In this document: positions 45,590 through 57,604 of the stretch, piece by piece
Layout: each line of letters starts with the position of its first letter
Numbering within the stretch: position 1 is the first letter of the stretch
Assembly (NCBI RefSeq): GCF_029784165.1
Contig: NC_073695.1
Location: 91,147,902-91,211,901, forward strand
Direction of reading: 5' to 3'
From: Wyeomyia smithii
Lineage: Eukaryota; Arthropoda; Insecta; Diptera; Culicidae
DNA: 64,000 bases
Notes under the pieces: generated by a model
Database searches by the model: none
What the model was told of the DNA's origin: nothing
What the model saw: the letters and a program-made list of their open reading frames with translations, nothing else
Made by a program: the position numbers and the translations under genes

Positions 45590-47924
45590 TTCTTTGCCAC
45601 ATCTCCCGTCAGCACTTTTGCGTTTCTCATCCACAAACAGTGACCGACGATGACGGCGGCGGCGGTCGGTACTTGATGATGTGATATCCACTAGAAGTAC
45701 ATATTTACCTATACTGCCGTACCCTTACATCAACCGGGCCCACAGTCATACAGCAGTTGAACAATGCGCACTCAAACTGACCCTACCGCATCGCACCGCC
45801 TGCACGGTAGCGCCAACTCTTGAGAGACCCGCCGAGCAGCAACAACACAACAATTATTCCATAATCAAACAACTTCTCTGTTCGTCTGTGGTTTGTGTGC
45901 TCCACTTCTACACTTCATCTAACGCTTGGATTCGGTTCACTTTTGTTATTATTTCCAGCTTATTTGGCTTTTGTAATCTTTCTTCTGCGTTTTTTCCCAT
46001 TCATTCAGCTCGAAATTCAACATCTCGTGGTTCAGCACGGCAACTAGACCACTCTTCGGTACCACATGCAGTGCTTATCGAACAAATTTATATCTATAGG
46101 TACTTGAATGTAACCGCACTTGTCAACAAAATAGTTGAACAACCAACCACAAACCATCGTTTGGCAACAATTTTGGGCAGCCGGGAATTTAACGCAGTCA
46201 AAAACTAACCAATAACCGGTACATTGACCATTCTAGTCAATCATTTGGATGACTACATTTGGTTTATAACGCTAAATAATTACAATATTCTATAATAACT
46301 TTTTTCTGTAATGGGTACATTTTAGCCGCAATTTCCGCAACAAATACAACAGACAGTCCAAACGAATGTTGTTTTTTTGTCAGTCGCGAAATGCCCCGCA
46401 TCACGTATCTGTATCACTTTGTAGGCCCGGTGCTGATTGTCATCTAGAGCAAAGGGAACCGAGAATCGTCTAAATTTTAGCTCACACTGTAATGACGTTT
46501 GCAAAGCGATTTAAACAATGCCATTGAAAGCGAGCTCGGAATCGTTACACGACGGCTCAAAAGCGTTATTTTTTTCGTGGGTGTAATTTTCCGGAGCTAA
46601 TGTTCCATTAGGTTGGGATTACCTTGTAAAGCACTTGCTACATTGTGTAACGGCTACTATGGGTATCAACCAGTATAAGTCGCCGCGTCCGATTGTGTCT
46701 GCATCCAAGCAACGGTAAGTACATATACGATAGCCTGCAGCCCATTGTCGCGCCGGTCGGTCGTTGGATCAGCAAACGGAGTGTGATAGTGCCTCCGGAT
46801 TGGAATGGGGTTTTTAAACTTCACAAAACATTGATGGCGATGTCCTTGAGGTAAAAAAAGAGTCAGCGAATGGCAAATGAAACGGGTTTGGATCAAAACG
46901 TTCAATTTCTATGCTCTGTCGCTTTCGATTGGAAAAAAATTTAGCAAGGTGAGCAAAATGCTTGCTCGTGGAAGAATTTTATATACTGTTGGTAATAAAC
47001 ATTCGAACTGAATAACTGAAATGCTTCTGCAACTTAACGTAAAAACTATCAAAATCTATCAACGTTCCTTCCTAAACCATTTTGTTATCTAGATGCTATT
47101 TTTATTACCATTCAATGGGCGGTAACTACCTTTGAGTTATAAATCAAGTGTGTAAATAATAAAAAAAGAATCAACATCACATTCCTGTCACTAACGTCAT
47201 TGTCTCACAGGTTTTTCTATAGCTTTCAATTATGCGTCGACCAGCTGTCAATGTTTTCGAAACAGCCGAATAAGCTCCGTTCATTCGAGATCAGCTGCTT
47301 GCTACAAGTGATATGTAGAAAGGCATAAAGCAAAAAATGTTTGTTTTGTTTTGTGCGCTTTATGGGTTATGTGTAGGACGTGACTGGTCACGTACAGACA
47401 TTTCAGAACACGTTCCGGTTAACCACAAATTCCAAACTGTAAAAAAGTAAGACAGGTCGGATTTTACCGTAGGTGGATTAACTCATGTTTGTTTTTTTAA
47501 ATAGTAAGCCTATCAGATAACTCAGTTGCCATCTTTATCGTTTTTAGTTCGATATTATTCCCTGACAGCTTCTTGATTAAAATGTTACCAACATTTATTG
47601 AATTTAGAAAATTTTACTAACTATGCATACACAAGTTGTATAGTGCGAAACAACATCAATATCGCAGACAAACGTCGAAGTTGAGGTCCCAACATGTGTA
47701 AAATTTGCACATGTGCGAAATTAGTGCATAATCAGAGTTGAATTCGTGTAAACATCCCAATAAACAATTCAATTGATTTTTAGCTTGTTAAGCTGATATT
47801 AGACGGGTTTCAGCTGAATTAATGCTGGATAAACTGTTTCCCAATAAAATTGTTTGTTGGTATATGATTATTAAAGCTAGATTACCCCAAGAGATCCGTC
47901 GCAATCAACCTGGCGCAGCTCTCT
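45590..47924. other. intergenic, nothing firmly recognised
   Basis: Includes a GGC triplet run near 45655 and a 175-codon plus frame at 45681-46208 of low-complexity composition without motifs. Near 47320 and 47455 are end fragments of the repeat family found at 17990-21240. Confidence 0.45.
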
Positions 47925-48940
47925 TCGTTGTGTACTCGCTCAGTGGATGCGGGCTTGCAAGTGGATGCTTGTGTACACATCCTTCAAGGTAGCGGTTTGA
48001 TCACGTAAATCATGACATTCTGCTCCAAGAGCTGAATAATTTAGGGCCGTGTTTGTGAGATGGTTTATATCATAGCAGACTAACAGAGTTGTATTTATTG
48101 GGTCGTCACATTCTGAGCCATTTAATACTACTTCTTTTGAAGTACCGCAAGGAAGCAATCTGGGCCCACTTTTCTTCTCACTCTTCATCAACGACGTTAC
48201 TGCTATATTACCGCAAGGTACACGGCTTATCTTTGCGGACGATGTGAAAATTTTCATGACTATACCCTGCCTTAATGACTGCCAAAAGTTGCTTGATGCC
48301 TTCCGTGACTAAAGTTATTGAAGACTCCTTACGTCATCACCTTCAGCAGAAAGCTACAATCAATCAGCTTGCCTAGGCAAGGACTCCAGCGCGTGTTATT
48401 TTGGACAGCCAGCTTACATTCGGGACACACTACGAGGATGTCATCTTCAGAATTGCCGATGCGTTTTAGAGATCTAGTATGCATACAATCCTTGTTTTGC
48501 GCCCTGGTACATTCGATGCTTGAACCTGGTGTTGTTGCTTGGTGTCAATTCAACAAAATTCGGATTGATCGCAAAGAAACTGTCCAGAAAAGATTCGTGC
48601 GTATGGCAAGAAAGCATCTGCTTTGGCACAACGCTATGACCATCCCTCCCTATGAGCACCGCTGCTTGCTATTAGGGATTGAGGATTGGAGAGAAGAAGA
48701 TCCAACTCACAAGTCATTTTTATTGTAAAGGTTCTGATCAACGAAATTGGGTATGCTCCGGAAAGGTATCTGCGAAGGCGTCAACTTCTGAACACAGACA
48801 CAAGATATAGTCGATACGGCTAGAATGATGCGATCAGGTTCATGGCAATGCGATTCAACAATGCTGCAGATTTGTTAGACTTCAGCGCACCCATCAACAC
48901 GTTTTTGCGACGCCTAAAGATCCGCTAAAGATGATTTTTA
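47925..48940 (+). mobile_element. Jockey/I-type non-LTR reverse transcriptase relic
   Basis: Around 47960-48040 the frames give VYTSFKVA then FDHVNHDILLQELNNLG (RT motif A region). At 48130-48290 there is EVPQGSNLGPLFFSLFINDV followed by LIFADDVKIF, the RT motif B-C region with the catalytic ADD. Further on come SMLEPGVVAWCQFN, RIDRKETVQKRFVRMA and PPYEHRCLLLGIE, the conserved C-terminal block, and finally ERYLRRRQLLN and NTFLRRLKIR near the ORF2 end. Several frameshifts and stops make it dead. EN and ORF1 are absent (5' truncated). Confidence 0.88.
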
Positions 48941-49324
48941 TGAATTGTAGTATGAATCATTAGTTTTATTCATTAATACGAAACATTGTCAGATGAAATT
49001 GACTTTGTTTCGTAGCATGAAGTTCTTTTTGAGTAAGCGATTTAAAAGAAAAATGCTCGCATTTGGAAAAACAGATACTATCTTGGAAAACAAAGTATGG
49101 TTGTAGCAAAGTCGATAAAACTGTGGTACGATTCTTCCATATTCTACCATTACTTCAATTCTGGAACCCCGAGTAACTTGAGACTGATAATTTTCACTAC
49201 AGTGTGCGGCAGGAAAAAATGCGATAATATTTAGGCTTGAATATTGGGTTAATTTTTGTAACTAAAGACTTATCTCTGTTAACAGTGTGTTTGGTTGAGT
49301 TAATATGCATGAGAACATCGGAAT

Positions 49325-49560
49325 TATTTTTTTGCGAATTTATGAAAAAGTATGCCAAAAAGCAGTTTGAAAACTCGCACAAAAATAGCGCTGTATAGGA
49401 CGCTGATCCTCTCGGTTGCCCTTTACGGACATGAAACATGGATGCTGAAAGAAACTAATCGACAAGCGCTTGGAGTTTTTGAGCATAAAGCTCTGCGATC
49501 GATACTTGGCGATAAATTGGAAGACGGAGTGTAGAGTAGTTGTATGAATCACGAGTGAAG
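49325..49560 (+). mobile_element. RTE 3'-end relic
   Basis: The plus strand encodes SLKTRTKIALYRTLILSVAL followed by YGHETWMLKE and ALGVFEHKALRSILGD. This is the C-terminal block of RTE proteins (family pattern RTKI.LYKTLI.PV..YG.E.W.L....ALGVFERK.LR.I.G). It ends at a stop after GV and no tail repeat is clear. Confidence 0.85.
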
Positions 49561-49659
49561 GGGATTTCCAGGGTGGAAGGATGTCATTTGGCCACAGTTT
49601 ATTGCATTAAAAAGTCTTTACAGGTTGGTCCTACGTAGCAGAGCTCGTAGGATGGAGTC

Positions 49660-49960
49660 CCGTGTTTGTACGTACGCTAAATGTGATCAAATCTGTCCAC
49701 GCAAAGATTCCTCGCAGCCAGCTACGGTCTATTAGGAAACTTGCCAAGGAGATCAATATTTCTGTAAAGTCTTTGCGAAGAATCATCATAGAAAACGGGT
49801 CATGTCGAGCCTAACGATGGCTGATAGAAAACATAAAGTCTTGGTCGAAAGATTTGTGGCTCTCCAGAGGTACGGACCGTAACCGGTTGAATTATTCAGT
49901 ATTATTCACTGGAACGAAATGGTCAATAACCTCTGCCGTGAGGCCAGGTGCTTGTTCACA
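49660..49960 (+). mobile_element. mariner-like transposase relic, HTH region
   Basis: The frame from about 49671 reads VRTLNVIKSVHAKIPRSQLR then SIRKLAKEINISVKSLRRII. This is the second helix-turn-helix of ITmD-type mariner transposases (VRTPK.IKAV...I.RNP.RS.RK.A.E...S..S.RRI.). After a stop, LTMADRKHKVLVERF and, in another frame, a short LFTGTKW resemble the following conserved pieces. It may be the N-terminal counterpart of the family seen at 30568. Confidence 0.65.
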
Positions 49961-51900
49961 GAGTACAATGCTGAGCAACGCATGACTTACAGAATTTATA
50001 GCATCAAGTTCTACGAGGACACTCAAACGATACCCGAAATCACACAACTCGAGAAATCGATGTACATATACTACAGCAACGGTCTAGGGCAGTCAAAAGA
50101 GAGGTCGGCAGTCTTCCCATAAGCCCTAATGAATCGCTACAGGTTCTTATGGACCCGCACTTCTCTGGGTAAACATGTAAAAACGATTAACTACCACAGG
50201 AGCAGCAATGACCGAGAACAAAGCATACTACGCCCAACGACTCGGTTCTGCTCTCTTTAAGGCTGTTCACGGATGCTTCAATTAATTGGGCATTAAGGTC
50301 CTTCAAACCTATGAGGTCTCCAAGACCAGATGGCATTCTACCCAACTTTACTCTTAATACGGGTAACGTTGTAGTAGGCATGAGTGCGGGAGAATATTAG
50401 AGAGAGAGAATAGGAGAGAACAACGTAGAAGATGTAGTGTTTTCCTGATATTAACGATACCGCTTACCGTACATCGCTCGTGCTGTTTAGACAAACCGTT
50501 GCGTAGTTATGTTCAATTCGATAATAACATTCGAATTTCGTTTGACGATGGAGCAATCGTGCAGCAGCCTATTACTCAGAACCCGGTATCCAGCTTCCCA
50601 CGATTTTGGATTGTTGTTCCATGTTACCATTCAACGCACTGTGTAAAGTCAAAAATGCTTTTTTTTCTAATATTTTTCAATGCCTCAAAACATCACTCCT
50701 TAACATATTGTATTGAAAGGTTACTATTTATCAGCTAAAGACGTACCATGAAACGAGGTGAGATTGTTAATTTTTATAATATTCCCCAATTAACTAGACT
50801 TATGTACATTTTTCCCTAAACAGTATACATTTAAATCAAGTACTAGTATGGGCTCTAGAAAACCTCCAGGCTATTGGCGAAATTTCTATCGTCTACTTCA
50901 TGAAATGAATTCGAGAATTCTATAATCACCCTTGAAATCCATACATTCTATTGGAAATGTGCTTTTTTCGATATGTTCATGATAAATGATGATTTCTGAA
51001 TTGAAAAATATCAATCACAGCTAGTTTGGAAACGAAAATAACGATATTCAGGTTAAAACTTATTCGTTTTGGTTCACGAGCGGCAGTTTGCAAAATTTTC
51101 TCTTATTTGATCATCGTTAGATCGATTCAAGTCGATATGTTGCAAAAGCTCAAAAACTAGCTCTGAAATTAAAATCTTTGTGGGTTCCTGCGAACCCATC
51201 AGTACTACTTTAATGGTATGGAGTTTTGACTACAAATGTGTAAAATTGCACCAGGCATGCAAGGGTTAACTTTGAAAGTAAAGTGAATCTTGCAAAAGTT
51301 GCATTTTAGGACACGTAAACATTGTCTCGTTGTAAGATCAGTATCTTTTGATTAGTATTTTTTATCACGAATTTTCAGGTGATCAACTTCACCTCACTGA
51401 TCAATTTCACCCCATTCCACGGTACCAGCTGTAAAAATTTCATCAAATTCAATTCTTGTGTGAAAAGCTTCAAGTTTTTCAAAATTATTGTTAGTGATCG
51501 TAGTTTAGAGTATAACATGAAGTCAAAATAATGTCACATACAGGAACATGACCATTAAACCCTGAAATAAAAATGCACTGAGAGCTCTGCCATATTCAAG
51601 GACACCGCGTAAAAAACGATGGCACGAAACCTCTATTGTTGAAATGACAACACAACAATGAGATGGTACGAAAATAGGATCAACATGTGTTCGTTTTGAC
51701 CTTTCGCAAGATCACAGTTTTCTCTTCGAGCGCAATAGCGCACTCATCTCGCACCAATTTAATTTAGAAACATAACGAAGGTTACAAAGTAGGTGAGAAT
51801 ACCATTCGTCAATCAGCATCAGCAGCTAGGCTCTCACCTACAGAAGCAGCATCACCGCTTCAAGTATGGCAAAGTTGCTGAATTAACGAGTCAGCCAGCA
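49961..51900. other. intergenic with a dispersed-repeat fragment
   Basis: 50345-50580 resembles 21265-21500 (GTAGTAGGCATGAGTGCGG and TTCGAATTTCGTTTGACGAT words). The rest holds nothing recognised. Confidence 0.45.
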
Positions 51901-51927
51901 GCGACGACACAATTAGCATGCACTCGT

Positions 51928-52209
51928 TTAAAAGCGAAGCGAAAACAAAAGTTTGACGACAATAACGTTTAAATCTTTTGTGTTGGAGAGCACGAGCCAC
52001 AGTAAACGTTTCGGACCGTTGTTGATGATGAAGACGACGGAGCGGAGATTCACCGCAGCAGACGATGGGAAGATGAGTTGTTTTTCATGCATTATTCTTT
52101 GCGGTCCTGTTTGTATTTGGCGCAATTTATAATTCTTGCATGAGAGAAAAATACAAAAGATAAATACGCAAAACAGTGGGCAAACGAAGGAGATAATTTT
52201 CATTTCCAT
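51928..52209 (-). CDS. candidate small secreted protein, 93 aa
   Basis: ATG at 52209 opens MEMKIISFVCPLFCVFIFCI, a signal peptide with a hydrophobic core at about residues 5-24 (a second Met lies at residue 3). The rest, for example RQIQTGPQRIMHEKQL and INNGPKRLLWLVL, is not recognised, and a KR dibasic site is present. The frame ends FSLRF and a stop. A core promoter at exactly the right distance (TATA -30, TCAGT) gives a 35-nt leader, which is the best evidence for a gene. The exon may end earlier at a donor such as GCTGCG|GTGAAT. No poly(A) signal was found close by. Confidence 0.4.
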   Translation of the reverse strand: MEMKIISFVCPLFCVFIFCIFLSCKNYKLRQIQTGPQRIMHEKQLIFPSSAAVNLRSVVFIINNGPKRLLWLVLSNTKDLNVIVVKLLFSLRF

Positions 52210-52240
52210 ATTCACGAACGTTGGCTGCTGAAGTTAACAT

Positions 52241-52275
52241 AACTGATAATAGTTTGTTTCTCGTTCCTCTTATAT
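52241..52275 (-). promoter_or_regulatory. core promoter: TATA and TCAGT initiator
   Basis: On the minus strand TATAAG starts at 52274 and TTATCAGTT places the +1 A at 52244, 30 bases downstream. This is the textbook spacing in dipteran promoters. It lies 35 bp before the ATG at 52209. Confidence 0.55.
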
Positions 52276-53156
52276 GACTTCACAACAGCTGGGTATTATG
52301 CGAATATGTTCATAGTGTGCTGCAGTAGCACACAAATACTGCGCATCACCTGAATCTATAGATGCACAAAAACTGCTGAAGATTCACAAACTTTGCACAC
52401 AAACACCAAACTATTTCACTCCTAACTTTATGTCAATGATGACAATAGAACTACGATGACGTAACTTATTTTTAAACTCCGTAAAACCAAACACGCAAAA
52501 GATTTTTTCTAATTCCAATGTACTTTCAAACAATCCGTGCAAATGTGCACTACACTGTACGCGCAAAAACTACACCAAAGCCAACGGTCAACCGCGTCCG
52601 ACGAGAAACACGACTGAAGAGATACTGACTCCACTGCGAAGCGTTCACTCTCCGACCGACACGGTTTGCCAAAGGTACGAACGATAAATATACCCTATAT
52701 TCATTCACCTGTTCTCTAAAGCTTGAACAACACGACACGGCCGGACAACGATAAGCCAAATGCACGCTACCTACATTAGGCCGCATCCACGGTATGGCAG
52801 CTTTACCCGAGCTACGGTTTGTTTGCATTGAGACCGACCGACCGACTGATCACTCTCACGCTCGAAAGTGCTCAAAAGCTCTACGTGTGAGAGAAACTAT
52901 TTCATCTTAAAAATTTGGAGAGAGCTTTCAGTCACTGCCAACTGTCACTAGAATTCACGCAGCAAGTTCATCACCACGTGCTTTATTATTTTAGAACAGG
53001 AATGTTGAGCATGGGCAAGGTGGTAAATCATCACTCGCGCTCAATTGCTAACCTATTGCTTAAAAGAGAGTTTATCGTATGATTTAAGGATTGCAACGGT
53101 TTCTGTAGAAAATTGGTAAAAGCTATATCAAATAGCTTCTAATGTTTCTACACCAG
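52276..53156. other. intergenic, possible 5' region
   Basis: 52550-52830 is GC-richer. On the minus strand it has TATATTTAT near 52690 and a TCAGTCGTG initiator-like word about 70 bp further, so it could be part of a noncoding exon. No coding sequence is supported. Confidence 0.35.
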
Positions 53157-53271
53157 TAAAGCAGGTATTAGACGAAGCGAATATTTGCTATTTTTGGTAC
53201 GATTTTTATTTGCACAAAATAAAATCCGTACCAAAAATAGCAAATATTTGCTTCGTGTAATACCTGCTTAA
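53157..53271. mobile_element. Harbinger-like palindromic MITE, copy 2
   Basis: The 109-bp element 53160-53268 is near-identical to 26740-26849, starts AGCAGGTATTAGACGA and is flanked by TAA on both sides (53157-53159, 53269-53271). Its arms are almost perfectly complementary. Confidence 0.85.
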
Positions 53272-53460
53272 GTCTACGTTATTCGAGTCTTCTAAACCAA
53301 GGAGGACGCTTCAACAGAACTTTATTCTGAATCCTTTGGAGCGTTGTCCTTCTTGTTCAACTACAAGTTGACAAGATCGGTACAGCATAAAGTGTTGCTG
53401 GTCTAAAAATTTGTTTGGAAATCAAAAGTTTATTCTTTAAACATAAATTAGAACTCTTGT

Positions 53461-53921
53461 TAAAGGGCTATTCCCACTGCTTCCGTTCCGGGACCGGGCC
53501 GGGACCGGGCCGTGGCTGTTCCGTGTGTCGTCCGGGCTCGTTTGAGATTGATTGCATGCGTTCTTATGAACGCATTCACACCGACGCGCCGTGCCCAGAC
53601 CGGGGCAGCGTTGAGTTGCCGTCGGGCTACCGCAGTGCGAGAGAAAAACTATCGTTGCCGACGATACTTTGTGTTGGCCGGAGAGTACACGGAAGGCACT
53701 CGGGTGGATGCGTGTATGTAGTAGTGACATATTTCGCGCGGAGTGAGCTGCGGTATGAAAAAAAGAGAAAGACGTGCTTTCACATACACACATCAACATT
53801 TCTCAGCCAGAGCGCAGCGCAGGCACGGTTCAAGCACGGCGCAGTGTGAATGCATGAAAAGTCCCGGACGAGCCCAGTCCCGGTCCGGTCCCGGAACGGA
53901 AGCAGTGGGAATAGCCCTTAA
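53461..53921. mobile_element. GC-rich MITE with about 45-bp inverted ends
   Basis: The element 53464-53918 (455 bp) has ends AGGGCTATTCCCACTGCTTC continuing into GTTCCGGGACCGG, inverted at the right, and a TAA duplication (53461-53463, 53919-53921). The GC content is far above the surroundings. Its 144- and 120-codon open frames follow from the composition and have no motif. TAA would fit a Harbinger-type insertion. Confidence 0.8.
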
Positions 53922-53974
53922 TGAGAGGATATGAACATCTCGTATATTCGATGCACTTTACTTGCATTGTATAC

Positions 53975-55390
53975 TCTCAATGTGCTTGTTCGTCACTCAT
54001 AATCGTCATCCGGTTCCTGCTCTGCTCATCCAGCTGCTCACTGTTCAATACCGCCTGAAAATGCTCCTTCCACCTGGCTGCAACCGTCGGTTTATCAGTA
54101 AGCAGTAAGCAGGTTGCCGTCCTTGTCATTACACATGACCGGCACAGGGAAATTCCTGCTTCTGACTCTGTTGACAGTTCTATAGAATCTCCGCACGTCG
54201 TTTTAAGTATAGCTGTCCTCTGTGCTGGCGAGCACCTGCTCCTCGTACTCGCGCTTCTTCCGACTGTGGGTTCTATTTTCGGCAGCTCTTGCCACCCTGT
54301 ATCTCTCTCTGTTCTGACGCGTAGCCGCAGTGAGCATGCGGCTCCTGGCACGGTTCTCCTCATCTGTCGCTCTCTGGCACTCGGCATCGAACCAGTCATT
54401 TGGCTGTCTTCCACGCGTCGTACCTACCACCTCTCTCGCAGTCGTTTCGATAGCGCCGTGGATGGTGCTCCACAGCCCATTTATATCTTCCACTCCTTCC
54501 TTCTGCTGTTCTGCGATCCGTTGATCCAGCTCTCTGGCGTATTCTGCTGCCACGCCATCAGCTTTCAACCGCTGAATGTTGAAGCGCGTTGTCCTCTCTG
54601 TACGAGATTTCAGCACGTTCGACAACCGTGCGCGGATCTTACAAACGACGAGATAATGGTCAGAGTCAATGTTTGGTCCCCGAAAAGACCTAACATCAGT
54701 AACATCCGAAAAGTGCCGACCGTCAATCAGTACGTGATCGATCTGGGAGCAGGCTTCTTCATTTCGATGCCTCCAGGTGTGTTTCCGAATATTCAAACGT
54801 GGAAAATAGGAGCTACATATGGCCATTCCTCTGGCCGCGGCAAAGTTTATCAGCCTCAGGCCGTTTTCATTGGTTGACGAGTGGAGGCTATGCCTTCCAA
54901 TGACCGGACGGAAGAATTCCTCCCTCCCAACCTGTGCGTTTGCGTCTCCGATGACGACTTTTACGTCGTGTTTTGGGCACTCGTCATAGATTCGCTCAAG
55001 CTTGTCATAGAACTCATTTTTGACGTCATCGGATTTGTCGTTTGTCGGTGCGTAGGTGTTGATTAAACTGTAGTTGAAGAGTTTACCCTTAATCCTCAAC
55101 ACGCATATACGGTCATCTACGGGCCTCCACTGGATGACTCTTGTTTTCTGATTTCCCAGCACTACGAAGCCGACACCCCGTTCCGCTGGTTTGCCGCCAC
55201 TGTAGTAGATGTGGTACTTGAAAGAAGTGCGTGCAATAGGGTCTACTGCACGGAAATCCCTTTCTCCGGAATTTGGCCACCGAACCTCCTGAATCGCTGC
55301 GATTTCGACTCCCTGCCGCTATAGTTCTCGAGCAAGCAAGCCAGCCCGCGCCGGTTCACTGAGAGATCGGACGTTCCAAGTACCCAATTT
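53975..55390 (-). mobile_element. RTE endonuclease-region relic
   Basis: From 55386 the minus strand reads GTWNVRSLSEPARAGLLARE, a stop at 55321-55319, then GVEIAAIQEVRWPNSGE, and a 319-codon uninterrupted frame to 54203. That frame has the APE-endonuclease motifs NTYAPTNDK, KVVIGDANAQVG, CSQIDHVLIDGR and DSDHYLVVCK. It continues into the linker (NRERYRVARAAENRTHSRKK). After two frameshifts it ends near 53975 with KPTVAARWKEHFQAVLNSEQ, just before the RT domain. The RT is missing, so the copy is truncated at its 3' side. It resembles Aedes RTE/JAM-type elements. Confidence 0.9.
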
Positions 55391-56939
55391 CCAAATACCC
55401 AGCTGTAAAAATACTCACCTCAATTGACGAGTAATGAAAGATATACAGTAGGGCGCCAGTGAGATGTATGAAAAAAGGTCATTCGAATATCGTTTAGCGG
55501 TAGGGTTCAAAAGTCCCCATGCAAAATTTCTGCTAAATCGGCCTTTGGGAACACGTCCCTCAAAGCGATCAATGTTTCAACTTTCGGACTGATGAAATGC
55601 ACAGGTAAAAGTTCATGATATCGTCGATATCGAATTTTTTCATGCCAAATGTCTAAAAGATGCAGAAACGTCGAGATCTGGTCTACCTTATCGGAAAAAA
55701 AATTTGATGATTTTTTTCGAGAAGACGAAACTTTTGAGCTCTATCGTTAAACGAAATTCAAATAAAACCAGCTTCGAGAGTCGCCGAGCAATGTCAACCA
55801 ACGATACTGAGAGAATCTATTCGCGAAGAAATACTGAGAGAATGGAGCGATTCAACCGTCAGCCGAATTCTAAATTTTACGATAGGCTTTGTTTGATCAG
55901 TGTTTACCATCAAACCAGGTAGAGTGTGGAATGCCTAGTTCAAAGTCCGGTCAGACTACAATTTTTATAGTCTGATTTTATTTCGGACCGAACCGGAACA
56001 GAGTTGTTCGGGCCAGGTCACGGTCTGGGTTATGCTTCCGAGATGTGGAAAAGTCTGGCCAAAATATATTGAACTGAACATGAACATGAATCACAAGATA
56101 ATATTGCAGGAAGTTAGGATACTGGCGCACCAAAAGATTGAAGAACATATCCTTCTTGGCATATTTGCTCGACCAAAAAATTAACTGATACCGTTAACAT
56201 TAAATAAACTGGTGACTATTCAATAATGCTTATTGCTAATATTTCAGATTTTTCTTCTGGATTTTTTCACCTAGTATCAATCACATACACGCGTGGGGGG
56301 GCTAAGCCCCTCCTAGCCCCCTCGGTACCTACGGGCCTGGAAATCAGAGTGAGAAAAACTTCGCAAAGTGACATCTAACGTGAAATTTGGGTTATTATGA
56401 GTGTCATATCACTGAAGTGAAAACGGAATAAGCGATGTTTCGCGTGGAATTATTTCACGACAATTTTGAACGGTGAAATGATTCCACGAAGATGGAATAT
56501 GTCTTGAAAATTGATTTGTGATATAATGATAAATATTGGATTTATTGTTCAGTAATGAAACGAATCAAAATTCGATCCGTGTCTCAAAGCGGTCAAAGTT
56601 TCAACTTTTGGTCGTTGAAAAAAATGCACAGTAGTTCATGAAATTGTCGGTACCGATAAAAAAAATTGCCAAATGTCTTAGAAATGTAGAAAACGTTAAG
56701 AATGAAATAGAAATATAGAAACGTTATCTAAAAACGGATAAAATCGACTTTCTGGGACTTAGAAATTTTTGAGCTGGGAAACATGCTCATTTCACTTGTC
56801 TTATTCTAAATTCCACTTCAATGTCAATCTCTTTCCACGGAGCTAATTTTTGTCACCTCACTTGAAGTGGAATCGGAAATGAGTCTCAAAAAGTGATGTG
56901 AGCTTGAAAGTGAAAATTTTCACCGTGAAGTGACTCCTG
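55391..56939. other. intergenic with dispersed-repeat fragments
   Basis: 55470-55690 and 56570-56720 are related to each other and to 21950-22100 (TCAAAGCG.TC.A.GTTTCAACTTT followed by a CATGCCAAATGTCT.A block). At 56293 a CCCCTAGCC-rich word may be a transposon end. No gene was seen. Confidence 0.5.
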
Positions 56940-57604
56940 TAATAAGCTAGGGATACCAACTGGTCGAAGTTAGAAATCAGGACACCTTTTCTGGACATAA
57001 ATTCGACTCAGTTATTCTATTCTTCGAAGTATGAGCAAATATAACACGTAATATTCGATTTACTCAGTTTTTTACGCGGGGATACGTACCTCGCGGAAAA
57101 ACGAGTTAATAAAAAAAATCCGCGTATAAAAACGCGTAATTTGAAAATCCCTTGATTCAAAAATCCGCGTGAAAAAACCGTTAATTCGAAAATACGTGTA
57201 GAAAAATACCTGATAAAAATTCCGAGTGTATCTCTGACGATCCACTTTCATCAAACCACTTTGAATTATTACGCATTAGTAGATACTTTAGAAATTCAAA
57301 ACACGTAAACTGTTTCAACTTAAACTTAACAAATGCCAGATACTTAATGGTAACGGTCAACGCATGAGAAATTCGTCTTATTACTCTAGTGAGATTCAAG
57401 CAATGAAAAATTTCGATCGCAGTGAGTGTTGCGACCTGGAATCAAAAACACTTATTGAGCAATTCTGTTCTCAATTCAGTTAAATATCTCAAGAAAATCA
57501 GGACAAATGCTAAAATATAAATAATAAGTCAGGAAGCCCAAATAGGACTTCTAAATCAGGACATGTCCTGCTAAATCAGGACGGATGGTATCCCTATAAT
57601 AAGC
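56940..57604. mobile_element. hAT-like MITE with perfect 8-bp duplication
   Basis: The element 56948-57596 (649 bp) has ends TAGGGATACCA..TGGTATCCCTA and is flanked by TAATAAGC at 56940-56947 and 57597-57604. Both ends carry AATCAGGACA words just inside. It has no transposase. It contains a short minisatellite. Confidence 0.88.
57060..57240. repeat. minisatellite within hAT-like MITE
   Basis: Imperfect repeats of about 27 bp of the form AAATCCGCGTGAAAAAACG.GTTAATTCGA, alternating with AT-rich spacers. Confidence 0.7.

Noticed and set aside
45681..46208. 175-codon plus-strand frame
   Set aside because: Low-complexity composition, no motif, no splice or promoter support.
53415..53849. 144-codon frame and its 120-codon antisense partner
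   Set aside because: They lie in the GC-rich MITE, where stops are rare because of composition.
54266..54877. 203-codon plus-strand frame
   Set aside because: Shadow of the RTE endonuclease frame on the opposite strand, which has clear motifs.
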